A stretch of DNA of 9,269 nucleotides from Clostridiales bacterium UBA6386 (GCA_002437585.1 DJQM01000041.1:1-9269); one strand, 5' to 3'. Numbered from the stretch's first letter, positions 1 to 7,150 are shown. Notes: generated by a model from the letters alone, not told the origin. Made by a program: numbers and translations.

Positions 1-103
1 GATGCGTCCATCCTGCAACCTGTCATATGCCACATCGATTTTTTTCCTCTTTCATTGGGTCATATCTATTTACAGCACAGAACCAAATACGAAAAAACTT
101 AGG

Positions 104-139
104 TTTCCCCTTGCCGAACCGGGAAAAAGAGAGTATAGT
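104..139 (+). promoter_or_regulatory. Probable housekeeping promoter of rpoD
   Basis: A -35 box TTGCCG (111-116) and a -10 box TATAGT (134-139) are separated by exactly 17 bases, matching the sigma-A consensus at 4/6 and 5/6 positions. Transcription would start near 146 and give a leader of about 46 bases. A short inverted repeat, TTTCCC (104-109) and GGGAAA (121-126), brackets the -35 box and could be an operator or chance. No other promoter in bases 1-191 looked better. The boxes are seen; their activity is inferred. Confidence 0.6.
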
Positions 140-175
140 TTAACGGCATGAGAATTTTCGAAGATTTACACATAA

Positions 176-183
176 AAGAGGGG
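176..183 (+). promoter_or_regulatory. Ribosome binding site of rpoD
   Basis: The purine stretch AAGAGGGG lies 8 bases before the ATG at 192. This supports that start for the sigma factor over downstream methionines. Confidence 0.6.
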
Positions 184-191
184 TACCGCCG

Positions 192-1328
192 ATGAGCACA
201 CCGAAAAAGGAAAATACCAACGTGGAAGAGGTTCAGGCCGCTTTGCAGGCCTTGATCGCCCAGGGCAAGAAGGACGGTATGATCCGGCTGTCGGATCTGA
301 ACGCCCAGCTGGAAAAGCTCCAGCTGTCCCCGGATAAAATTGAAGAGATTTACGACCGGTTCGAGGCCATGAGTATCCCGCTGATCGCTCCGGAGCTGGA
401 GCTGAACGACGACACCCTGCCCATGGACGACGGGGACATCGACCTGAGCGGCCTGGAAGAGGAGGAGCTGGTTGACCCCGTTGACCTGGCCGCCGAGTAT
501 TCCCTGGACGATCCCGTGCGGATGTACCTGAAGGAAATCGGCCAGGTGAAGCTGCTGAGCGCCGAGGAAGAAGTGGAGCTTGCCAAGCGGGTCTCCGAGG
601 GGGATCAGGCGGCCAAGAACAAGCTGACGGAAGCCAACCTCCGGCTGGTGGTTTCCATCGCCAAGAAGTATTCCGGCCGGGGTCTGCACATCCTGGATCT
701 GATCCAGGAGGGCAACACAGGCCTGATCCGGGCGGTGGACAAGTTTGACTGGACAAAGGGAAACAAATTCTCTACATATGCCACCTGGTGGATCCGGCAG
801 GCCATCACCCGTGCCATCGCCGACCAGGCCCGAACCATCCGGGTTCCGGTGCATATGGTAGAGGTCATCAACAAGGCCACCCGGTGCAACCGGAAGCTGG
901 TTCAGGAGCTGGGGCGGGAGCCTACCGTGGAGGAGATCGCCAAGGAGCTGAACCTGCCCGTGGAGAAGATCATCGAGGCCAACCGTACCGCCGCCGACAC
1001 CCTGAGCCTGGACACCCCCGTCGGCGACGAGGAGGACACCTCCATCGGCTCCTTCGTGGAGGATGAGCGCACGCCGGGTCCTGCCGATGCCACCTCCAAC
1101 GCCCTGCTTGCCGAGGCATTGAAGGAGATTCTGGACACCCTGACCGAGCGGGAGGCGGACGTGCTGCGGATGCGCTTCGGCATGTATGACGGCAGAACCC
1201 ACACCCTGGAGGAGGTGGGTCAGATTTTCGGCGTCACCCGGGAGCGGATCCGCCAGATCGAGAACAAGGCCATCCGGAAGCTCCGTCATCCCAGCCGGGC
1301 GAAAAAGATCCGGGACTTCTACTGCTGA
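192..1328 (+). CDS. rpoD: Primary RNA polymerase sigma factor RpoD (SigA)
   Basis: This is the housekeeping sigma-70 factor, which binds core RNA polymerase and recognises -35/-10 promoters. The 378-residue product has the expected order. An acidic N-terminal region 1.1-like segment (about 10-100) is followed by region 1.2 with DDPVRMYLKEIG (about 106-117). Region 2 has NLRLVVSIAKKY (139-150) and the promoter-melting part with STYATWWIRQAI (174-185). Region 3 starts after RTIRVPVHM (194-202). Region 4 has the -35-reading helix-turn-helix TLEEVGQIFGVTRERIRQIE (338-357) and ends in a typical RAKKIRDFY tail. The short region 1.1 and overall length fit Firmicute SigA rather than the roughly 600-residue proteobacterial RpoD. 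The ATG at 192 has a good ribosome site. The gene appears monocistronic, with its own promoter and terminator. dnaG, its usual Firmicute neighbour, is not seen in the 191 upstream bases. Confidence 0.98.
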   Translation: MSTPKKENTNVEEVQAALQALIAQGKKDGMIRLSDLNAQLEKLQLSPDKIEEIYDRFEAMSIPLIAPELELNDDTLPMDDGDIDLSGLEEEELVDPVDLAAEYSLDDPVRMYLKEIGQVKLLSAEEEVELAKRVSEGDQAAKNKLTEANLRLVVSIAKKYSGRGLHILDLIQEGNTGLIRAVDKFDWTKGNKFSTYATWWIRQAITRAIADQARTIRVPVHMVEVINKATRCNRKLVQELGREPTVEEIAKELNLPVEKIIEANRTAADTLSLDTPVGDEEDTSIGSFVEDERTPGPADATSNALLAEALKEILDTLTEREADVLRMRFGMYDGRTHTLEEVGQIFGVTRERIRQIENKAIRKLRHPSRAKKIRDFYC

Positions 1329-1354
1329 ACACAAAGGGATCATCCGTTTTTTGC

Positions 1355-1394
1355 AATGGGCTGCTGCCGATAGAATCGGCAGCAGCCCATTTTT
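1355..1394 (+). terminator. Rho-independent terminator of rpoD
   Basis: A perfect inverted repeat has its left arm at 1355-1371 and right arm at 1375-1391, with core GGGCTGCTGCCGAT and loop AGA. It is followed by a short T run to 1394 and more T-rich sequence. It begins 26 bases after the rpoD stop. On the minus strand the bases after the hairpin are A-rich rather than T-rich, so it should serve mainly rpoD and not the converging DUF4363 gene. Confidence 0.9.
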
Positions 1395-1413
1395 GCGATT
1401 TTGGGAGCATTCG

Positions 1414-1794
1414 TCAAAGCAGATTCCACCAAGTGAGGCGGTGGGAATCTCCCACTGCCGCCACCATTTTCGCTGCCCGGGCGCAGGCGGCGGCAAAGTC
1501 CGGCCACTGCTCCAGGCTGGCGGCGCACCCAGCCGCCGCCAGCTCCTCGTCTACCGCCTCCATGGGGGTGTGATCGGCAAAGCAGGCTCGGAAATGGGCA
1601 AATTTTTCCCATCCCGCCTGAGCCTGCTGAAATTCCGCCCCGGCTCGCCGCCAGTCGCCCGCCTGGGCGCTGGCCGCCGCCCGACCCAATTCCTGGGCAA
1701 TCGGCCGGTGTACCCCGTCCATGCCCCAGGTCACGGCCAGGCTTCCCGCCAGGAGTGCCGCCAGCAGAAATGCCCCAAACCAGCAACGCTTCAT
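1414..1794 (-). CDS. DUF4363 family protein
   Basis: This 126-residue protein has a single N-terminal hydrophobic segment (about residues 5-24, after MKRC) that would act as a membrane anchor or uncleaved signal. A helical, Ala/Glu/Gln-rich outer domain follows. Length, topology and position directly after a DUF421 gene match the DUF4363 family, which has no established function. The ATG at 1794 overlaps the TGA of the DUF421 gene as ATGA, and GGAAAGGAGGG just upstream gives a strong ribosome site, so the two are translationally coupled. A longer frame over this region (1340-1834) is out of frame with the family-like N-terminus and was not chosen. The family call is from recalled features and context, not a search. 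The product probably works with the upstream membrane protein at the cell envelope. Confidence 0.7.
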   Translation of the reverse strand: MKRCWFGAFLLAALLAGSLAVTWGMDGVHRPIAQELGRAAASAQAGDWRRAGAEFQQAQAGWEKFAHFRACFADHTPMEAVDEELAAAGCAASLEQWPDFAAACARAAKMVAAVGDSHRLTWWNLL

Positions 1795-2465
1795 TTGCCC
1801 TCCTTTCCCAGCCAGACCACCTGGCCGCCTTCATCCACCGTCAGCAAAAAGGTTTCCTTCACACCGCAATTGTGCTGGGAAAGCACCTTTTGCAGCCACC
1901 TTTCGTCCTTATTTGCCCTTGCCAGATTTTCCCGGGACAGATAGCCGTCCTCCACCACCGTTACGGGCAGGTGCTGCTTACTTGCCTGCACCCCCGCGTC
2001 CTTGGCACTGGCGGGCTTTTCCTTGGGGTAGGGGAAGACGGACAGGTCGCCGCTGGTCTCCAGAATGGCAAACTGCACCGTCCGGATGTCCAACACGTCC
2101 TTTGCCCGGAGCTGGCCGGTCAGCTCGTCCAGGTTGATCCGGGCACTTCGCAGGTTTTCCTGCAGGATCCTCCCGTTGTCGATGAGGATCACCGGCTTGC
2201 CGCACAGCAGCCGCCGCAGACGGACGCTGCGCAGGATCATTCCGGACAGCACCAGCTCCACGCCCAGCACCGTCAGGATCGGCACCAGCCCGGAATAGAG
2301 GGGGATGGCTCCATCCTGCATGGGGATGGCGGCCAGGTTCGCCACCAGCATGGTGACAACGAATTCCGCCGGCTCCATTTCCCCGATCTGCCGCTTGCCC
2401 ATAAGCCGCACGGCGAAGATCAGCACCAGGTACAGAAACAAGGTACGAAAATATGACAGGATCAT
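1791..2465 (-). CDS. DUF421 domain membrane protein (YetF-like)
   Basis: This 224-residue protein has three predicted membrane helices near its N-terminus: about residues 4-20 (SYFRTLFLYLVLIFAVR), about 32-49 (PAEFVVTMLVANLAAIPM) and about 57-80 (LYSGLVPILTVLGVELVL). A soluble domain follows, starting with KPVILIDNGRILQENL and containing LRAKDVLDIRTVQFAILE. This arrangement and these motifs are characteristic of DUF421/YetF proteins of Firmicutes. Their biochemical role is not settled; some relatives have been linked to spore membrane properties. The segment around residues 150-170 is Lys/Ala/Ser-rich and looks like a variable loop. The ATG at 2465 has AAAGGAGGG just upstream, supporting the start. 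It is the first gene of a two-gene operon with the DUF4363 gene. No clear promoter could be picked in the 184-base divergent spacer. Confidence 0.88.
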   Translation of the reverse strand: MILSYFRTLFLYLVLIFAVRLMGKRQIGEMEPAEFVVTMLVANLAAIPMQDGAIPLYSGLVPILTVLGVELVLSGMILRSVRLRRLLCGKPVILIDNGRILQENLRSARINLDELTGQLRAKDVLDIRTVQFAILETSGDLSVFPYPKEKPASAKDAGVQASKQHLPVTVVEDGYLSRENLARANKDERWLQKVLSQHNCGVKETFLLTVDEGGQVVWLGKEGK

Positions 2466-2585
2466 GTTCTTCCCTCCTTTGGCTAGTCTTTCCGGAACTT
2501 GCAGGGTTATTCACAAAGGGAGAGGACTTTGTTTGTTACATTTTCCTAAAAATTTGAGGAAATCCACGAATCCCTGTCTCAACGC

Positions 2586-2614
2586 TTGCTTTCTGTGGCC
2601 TGAAAGCGTATAAT
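2586..2614 (+). promoter_or_regulatory. Strong sigma-A promoter of the nucleotidyltransferase
   Basis: TTGCTT (2586-2591) and a perfect TATAAT (2609-2614) are separated by 17 bases. This is the best promoter match in the window. Start of transcription is expected near 2621, giving a leader of about 30 bases. The ribosome site AAAGGAG (2634-2640) sits 9 bases before the ATG at 2650. The strength suggests steady expression; no operator is obvious. Confidence 0.82.
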
Positions 2615-2649
2615 GTAAGGACATCCAACACACAAAGGAGAAACGTTTT

Positions 2650-3567
2650 ATGGCAAAGAAACCTGTTCTTGTGGTCATGGCCGCCGGCATGGGCAGCCGC
2701 TACGGCGGACTGAAGCAGATCGATCCCGTGGGCAGCCAGGGCGAGGCCATTTTGGATTATTCCATTTATGATGCCCATCAGGCCGGCTTCGACACCGTTG
2801 TGATCATCATCAAGGAAGCCATCAAGCACGACTTTATGTCCACTGTGGGCAAGCGTCTGGAGAAGGCTCCCGTAGAAATTCGCTACGCCTATCAGGAGCT
2901 GACGGAGCTGCCCGCGGGCTTCACCGTCCCCGAAGGCCGGGTCAAGCCCTGGGGCACCGCTCACGCGGTGTTCTGCGCCCGGGATGCCATCGGCGATGCC
3001 CCCTTTGCGGTCATCAACGCCGATGATTACTATGGCAAGGCCGCTTTCAAAGTCATCTATGACGAGCTGGCCGCCACCACCGACCCCCACGCCTACTGCA
3101 TGGTGGGCTATGAGCTGGGCAAGACCGTCACGGAAAACGGCAGCGTGGCTCGGGGCGTGTGCAAGATCGACTCCAACGGCTACCTGGAGGAGGTCATCGA
3201 GCGCACCAGCATTGAGACCTATCCCGGCGGCATCCGCTACCTAGAGGACGGGGTCTACACCGATCTGGATCCGAAGACCACCGTGTCCATGAACATGTGG
3301 GGCTTCATGCCCAGCTTCCTGGGCATGATCGAGAGCCGGTTCTCCGCCTTCCTGACCGAAGCTCTGAAGGTGAACCCCCTGAAGTGCGAGTACTACCTGC
3401 CCCTGCCCATCACCCAGCTGATCCGGGAGAAGAAGGCCACCTTCAAAGTGCTGTCCTCCCCTGACCGCTGGTTCGGCGTTACCTACGCCGCCGATAAGCC
3501 CATGGTGGTGAACGCCCTGAAGGCCATGACCCAGGAGGGGAAGTACCCCGACGGGCTGTGGAAGTAA
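2650..3567 (+). CDS. Nucleotidyltransferase of the sugar-phosphate NTP_transferase family
   Basis: This 305-residue cytoplasmic enzyme belongs to the family that joins a nucleoside triphosphate to a sugar 1-phosphate (or similar) and releases pyrophosphate. Visible hallmarks are the nucleotide-binding loop VVMAAGMGSRYGGLKQ (about residues 8-23), the WGTAHAV motif (101-107) and the INADDYYG motif (122-129), whose aspartates should bind the metal. A later conserved-looking SMNMWGFMPSF stretch (213-223) and DRWFGVTYAADK (272-283) fit the sugar-binding half of the fold. There are no C-terminal hexapeptide repeats, so it is a single-domain member without a fused acetyltransferase. The loop GMGSRYGG departs from the GLGTRL of classical RmlA/GalU enzymes, so the substrate is left open. 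It is monocistronic, with its own strong promoter. A UTP-glucose-1-phosphate uridylyltransferase or a choline-phosphate-type activity are alternatives. Confidence 0.88.
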   Translation: MAKKPVLVVMAAGMGSRYGGLKQIDPVGSQGEAILDYSIYDAHQAGFDTVVIIIKEAIKHDFMSTVGKRLEKAPVEIRYAYQELTELPAGFTVPEGRVKPWGTAHAVFCARDAIGDAPFAVINADDYYGKAAFKVIYDELAATTDPHAYCMVGYELGKTVTENGSVARGVCKIDSNGYLEEVIERTSIETYPGGIRYLEDGVYTDLDPKTTVSMNMWGFMPSFLGMIESRFSAFLTEALKVNPLKCEYYLPLPITQLIREKKATFKVLSSPDRWFGVTYAADKPMVVNALKAMTQEGKYPDGLWK

Positions 3568-3594
3568 GGGACTTTCAGGGCAGTGCCGGATCCT

Positions 3595-3695
3595 TCGGCC
3601 AGAAGTCTCGGCCAGATATTTTGTTCCAATGCAAGGTTCCGAAAATGGGGCAAACTGGCGGCTGAGACGCGCAGACGTAATTGCGCGGTGCTGCC
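3595..3695 (+). repeat. Structured spacer with direct and nested inverted repeats
   Basis: The 3' spacer after the nucleotidyltransferase contains no gene but has visible structure. The 9-mer TCGGCCAGA occurs twice (3595-3603 and 3608-3616). Downstream, GGCGGC (3657-3662) can pair with GCTGCC (3690-3695) through one G-T wobble, enclosing an inner stem GCGCA (3669-3673) with TGCGC (3682-3686). This resembles either an intergenic repeat copy or a folded mRNA tail. The pairings are seen; any function is inferred. Confidence 0.4.
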
Positions 3696-3714
3696 TTAGA
3701 ACGACGCATGCCGA

Positions 3715-3742
3715 GGGGCTGCTGCAAATTTGCAGCAGCCCC
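3715..3742 (+). terminator. Perfect 28-bp palindrome, probable terminator
   Basis: GGGGCTGCTGCAAA (3715-3728) is followed immediately by its exact complement TTTGCAGCAGCCCC (3729-3742), then TTCGTTTAT. It lies between converging genes, 147 bases after the nucleotidyltransferase stop and 5 bases after the end of the M56 receptor gene. The plus-strand tail is moderately T-rich, so it most likely terminates the nucleotidyltransferase. The minus-strand tail lacks T residues, so termination of the receptor gene here would be weaker or depend on the hairpin alone. Confidence 0.72.
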
Positions 3743-3747
3743 TTCGT

Positions 3748-6700
3748 TTATCCTTCTTTGCCGTCCGCCAGGGTGATCGTATCGAGAATCTGATCCGAAT
3801 ACGCCCGGAACCAGCCATCCGCGCCCTGGTTGAGAATGGCGTAATCCCCATGGCTCAGGGGCATACGCTGGTACGACCAGATCGCGTCATCGGTACCCTC
3901 GGTTTCCGCCGAGGCCGGGTAGCTGACATAAACGTCCGGCTCCCATCCGTAGCCTTCCGCAATGTAGCGGTCGGTCTCCGCCGGGGCGTAGCCCTCCGGC
4001 CAATAGCTGAAATAGAGCCAGCCGGCGGTCTCATCTCCGGGGCGGCAGCGAATGCCCGTACTCTCCCCGTCGAAGGGTACTTCCTCCCAGATCCAGCCCT
4101 CGATCAGATTCAGGTTCAGGGAGAAGTCCGCGTACCGGAACGTTATCGGGGTCTGCCAGTCGTATTCCCTGCCCAGGGGGCAATTGATTACCGGCGGCTC
4201 TTCCCAGAAATCCTCCAGGAAAGCGTCCAGCTTTTCATCCCGGATCACCCACTGCCAGGCGTTCTGCATAGCACCCACTTCATAACTCCGGGCACCGTAC
4301 TGCTCCACCTGGGAGGTCATTACGATGGACGTTTCTTCCTTCGTCCAGCGAATACCGACGGCCAGACCGTTCACCCCGTCCAGCAGGGATATGCCGCAGC
4401 CCACTTCCTCATCCGGCTCCACCGCATCCGGGAAGCTTTTGTCTGTTACCGGCTGGCCGGGCGCGACCTCATCCTGAGGAACTTCGTTCAGGATTGTCAG
4501 CAGCTCCGTCAGGGTCTGCCGATTCAGAACGCCGTCGTTGCTGGTGATGTGGGAAGAGGAACCTGCGTGCGTGTATTCCAGGCAGACATTCGCCTTGGCC
4601 GAAGAAACGGCGTCGGCGGTAACGTTCGACATCCACTTCCAGGGTTCCTTTTCCCCGGCGAAGGGAGTGCCGCTGGTTTTCCTGCGCACCACCACATCCT
4701 GCAGCTGGGTCAGGAAGGTTCTCAGCGGCTCCGGATCGTCGATCGCATAGGCACTCTCGCTGCCGTCCTCCCAGACCAGGCGATAGTCCCGGTTGAAATT
4801 CACCACCTGGTACCCCAGGGTATAGCTCACCTTAACGGTGGTGATCGCCAGCGGGTCTGCCAAGGCCTGCGCCAGAGCCTCGGAGGAAGCGGGCTGAACA
4901 TGCCCCTTCAGATTTTGCAGCAGCTTCCGCGCTTCGGCCATCTGCCGACTGCTTACGGTTGTCTCTCTCCTGCAGCGAGTCTCAATTGCCGCAACCTGGG
5001 TGGTCATAGCCCGGTCTTCCGAATCCAGCTCCTGAGCCTCCAGCCCATTGTCCGTCAAAGCAAGCCGGTAGCACTGGGAAACGCCATACTGAACCGTTCC
5101 CGCACGCCACTGCTTCATCAGATACAGCCGGTTGTCCCGCGCCAGCAGGGTGAGAAAATCCGCGTCGCCCCCGGACAGGGTGTACGTTTGTCCCGTGGCC
5201 AGGTCGTAGCACCACACCTCCGGGGCAGCGACAGCACTGGTATCATCATAGATTATGACAGAACTGTACACCTCGCATACGCCGTCCCCGTTCTGGTCCG
5301 CGAAGGCCACGCTGCGAATGCCGTCACTCAGGAACAGGCTTTCCCTAGTGCCGTTGAACCAGATTCCCCGTTCTTCACCTTTGCTGCCATCTTCCAGCCA
5401 AATTTCCTTTTGTCCGGGAACCCGAATTTCACGGTAGACCTCTCTGGGCGTGTCCACCGCAAGGTCGTCCGTATTCTCCCAGACATATACCCCGCTGATC
5501 TGCTGGGTAAATTCCAGGGTTTCCTCCCGGCTTTCGCCGGTTTGGGTGTCGGTGAGGGTCAGACCCAGCCGGTAGGTTCCGGGCAGCAGCATCCCGTAAT
5601 TCACCGACCAATCCACCTGCCAGCCCCGATTCTCCGCCGTGAAGGCAATGTCCGGCTCCACCGGCTCCATGGGAGAGCCAAGCCGGGCTACCGGCTTCCA
5701 GTCCTCCCCGTCCTGATATTCCAGGCTGCAATCGGCGATTTCCAGCCGGGAAGCGTCCCGGCATTTCAGGGTCATGCCCTGGGGGGTGACGTCCTTGACC
5801 TGGATCCCGGCCGTTTCCGGGCTGGTCAGGAAGCATACGCCAATGACAATGCCCAGGACGATCCCGGCGAGAATGGCCCAGAAGGCGGGCTTTTTGTAGT
5901 TGGCCACCGCCCGGATCCGACCCTTGACCCCGGTCTCCCCGAAGGCCAGGGGGCAGGCGGCGATGGCACCCCGGCTCACGCTGCAATGGAGCAGCGCGGT
6001 AGAATAGGCTCGCCGACCCTCGGCGGCCATGTCCCGGATGACTCGCTCGTCGCAGGCCGCCTCAATGTCCCGGCAGAGCAGGACGTAGGCCAGCCACAGC
6101 ACCGGGTTGAACCAGTAGACGCTCAGCAGCACGAAGCCCAGGGGCTTCCACCAGTGATCCCGGCGGCGGATGTGGGTGCGTTCGTGAGCCAGCACATAGG
6201 GCATGTCCTCCGGGCTTACCGATTCGGGCAGATAGATCACCGGCCGGAGCAGCCCCAGCACGAAGGGCGTGTCCACGAACGCGCCCCGCCGGACGTTTTC
6301 CGCCACAGGGATGGAAACGCCTACCCGGCGGCGAAGCAGGAGAGTGCTGAAAATCAGATATCCCAGCATTCCGGCAACACCCAGCAGCCACACCCAGGCA
6401 AGCACCGCCGTTCCCCTTTGGGTCTGCGCCGGGGATTCTTCCGGGGCTTCCGCCGGGGCGGATGCCGGTGTTTCGGCCTGGCTCCCGGCCTGCGCCTGAG
6501 CCGGGGCGGGCTGGGCGGCGGAGGGGCGCGCCGCTTCCGTGGGTGCCTCCGGCCGGACGGCGGAGATCACAGGGGTGGGCTGGAATTCAGCGGAAGGCAC
6601 CAGGCTCACGGCACTCTCCAATGTGAAGGGGCACAGCAGCCGGATGGCCACCAGTCCCCACAGGGCGCACACAATCCACTTTGGTGTCCGCCTCAGAAGA

Positions 6701-6780
6701 ATCCGCAGCGCGATCACCGCCGCCGCCACATAGGTGGCACCCAGGCTCAGGCTCAGAATTTTCAGAAACAGGGCTTCCAT
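3748..6780 (-). CDS. BlaR1/MecR1-like M56 metallopeptidase receptor with a large C-terminal extension
   Basis: Proteins of this type sense an outside signal and cleave a partner repressor inside the cell. The 1010 residues begin with two membrane helices (about 6-29 and 33-52), then a Pro/Ala/Glu-rich linker (about 63-122) and a third helix (about 124-150). The zinc protease core has HERTH at 199-203 and EAACDE at 240-245, giving both histidines, the catalytic glutamate and a third ligand. Another helix pair follows the zinc site, then the family's GETGVKGRI-type stretch (281-289) and a last helix (about 300-318). The remaining roughly 690 residues should be extracellular. Residues about 325-425 look like a bacterial Ig-like domain ending in YGMLLPGTYRLGLTLTD. 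DQNGDG (495-500) resembles a calcium-binding loop. The rest is unrecognised, and no SxxK/SxN/KTG penicillin-binding set was seen. Its ribosome site GGAAGGGAG (6791-6799) lies within the last codons of the repressor gene upstream, so the pair is coupled. Confidence 0.9.
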   Translation of the reverse strand: MEALFLKILSLSLGATYVAAAVIALRILLRRTPKWIVCALWGLVAIRLLCPFTLESAVSLVPSAEFQPTPVISAVRPEAPTEAARPSAAQPAPAQAQAGSQAETPASAPAEAPEESPAQTQRGTAVLAWVWLLGVAGMLGYLIFSTLLLRRRVGVSIPVAENVRRGAFVDTPFVLGLLRPVIYLPESVSPEDMPYVLAHERTHIRRRDHWWKPLGFVLLSVYWFNPVLWLAYVLLCRDIEAACDERVIRDMAAEGRRAYSTALLHCSVSRGAIAACPLAFGETGVKGRIRAVANYKKPAFWAILAGIVLGIVIGVCFLTSPETAGIQVKDVTPQGMTLKCRDASRLEIADCSLEYQDGEDWKPVARLGSPMEPVEPDIAFTAENRGWQVDWSVNYGMLLPGTYRLGLTLTDTQTGESREETLEFTQQISGVYVWENTDDLAVDTPREVYREIRVPGQKEIWLEDGSKGEERGIWFNGTRESLFLSDGIRSVAFADQNGDGVCEVYSSVIIYDDTSAVAAPEVWCYDLATGQTYTLSGGDADFLTLLARDNRLYLMKQWRAGTVQYGVSQCYRLALTDNGLEAQELDSEDRAMTTQVAAIETRCRRETTVSSRQMAEARKLLQNLKGHVQPASSEALAQALADPLAITTVKVSYTLGYQVVNFNRDYRLVWEDGSESAYAIDDPEPLRTFLTQLQDVVVRRKTSGTPFAGEKEPWKWMSNVTADAVSSAKANVCLEYTHAGSSSHITSNDGVLNRQTLTELLTILNEVPQDEVAPGQPVTDKSFPDAVEPDEEVGCGISLLDGVNGLAVGIRWTKEETSIVMTSQVEQYGARSYEVGAMQNAWQWVIRDEKLDAFLEDFWEEPPVINCPLGREYDWQTPITFRYADFSLNLNLIEGWIWEEVPFDGESTGIRCRPGDETAGWLYFSYWPEGYAPAETDRYIAEGYGWEPDVYVSYPASAETEGTDDAIWSYQRMPLSHGDYAILNQGADGWFRAYSDQILDTITLADGKEG

Positions 6781-6787
6781 TTGGGCT

Positions 6788-7150
6788 TCACTCCCTTCCG
6801 ATGGACTGGATCATCTTCTGAATTTCCGCGATTTCCCCCGGAGACAGGGGCTTCCGCTTGGTAAAGGCCGCCAGAAAAGCGGGCAGGGAGCCGCCGAAGG
6901 TGTCCTCCACGAATTTTTCGCTTTGCGCCGCCGCGAAGGCCTCCCGGGACATCCGGGAGGTGACGGTACCCCCCTCGTTCCGGAAAATGCCCTTGTCGCA
7001 CAGCCGCTTGAGAACCGTGTAGGTGGTGGATTTTTTCCAGTCCAGCTCCCGGGCGCACAGCTCCACCAGCTCCCGGGAGGTCAGCGGCTCGTTGTCCCAG
7101 ATGAGCTGGGCGAATTTGCCCTCCACCGCGCCCAGTCTGTAATCCTCCAT
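6788..7150 (-). CDS. BlaI/MecI/CopY-family transcriptional repressor
   Basis: This 120-residue protein fits the usual length of BlaI-type repressors, winged-helix dimers inactivated by proteolysis. The N-terminal two thirds holds the DNA-binding unit. LTSRELVELCARELDWKKST (about residues 23-42) and TYTVLKRLCDKGIF (about 43-56) match the helix-turn-helix and the family's TVxxLLxRLxxKG pattern. A short wing (NEGGTVTSRMS) follows. The C-terminal part (about 70-120) is helical and would dimerise; the family's cleavage site lies there but cannot be pinned down by eye. It sits 7 bases upstream of the M56 receptor on the same strand, the classic repressor-protease order. A promoter with an overlapping dyad precedes it, so autoregulation is likely. 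AAAGGAGGAA (7156-7165) supports the ATG at 7150. No beta-lactamase or other obvious target is in the window, so its regulon is unknown. Confidence 0.93.
   Translation of the reverse strand: MEDYRLGAVEGKFAQLIWDNEPLTSRELVELCARELDWKKSTTYTVLKRLCDKGIFRNEGGTVTSRMSREAFAAAQSEKFVEDTFGGSLPAFLAAFTKRKPLSPGEIAEIQKMIQSIGRE

Noticed and set aside
39..45. A run of seven T residues as the tail of an upstream gene's terminator.
   Set aside because: No convincing hairpin is visible in the bases before it within the window.
99..1496. A 465-residue open frame on the minus strand across rpoD.
   Set aside because: It is antisense to an unmistakable sigma factor, runs through the rpoD promoter and terminator, and shows no family features.
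1186..1944. A plus-strand frame running from the rpoD end into the DUF4363 region.
   Set aside because: It crosses the rpoD terminator and is antisense to the DUF4363 gene; the product has no coherent domain.
1978..2514. A 178-residue minus-strand frame overlapping the DUF421 gene.
   Set aside because: It is an alternate frame of the same strand with Arg/Gly/Pro-rich content and no membrane helices, while the chosen frame shows the full DUF421 pattern.
2542..2562. TTTCCT/AGGAAA inverted repeat in the spacer between the divergent DUF421 and nucleotidyltransferase genes, as an operator.
   Set aside because: The arms are only 6 bases, AT-rich, and not tied to a clear promoter on either side; chance is likely.
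3730..6864. A 1044-residue open frame on the plus strand opposite the M56 receptor.
   Set aside because: It lacks any recognisable domain, is rich in Pro/Gly/Arg/His/Gln as expected of an antisense frame in GC-rich DNA, and the opposite strand encodes a complete M56 protein with zinc motifs.
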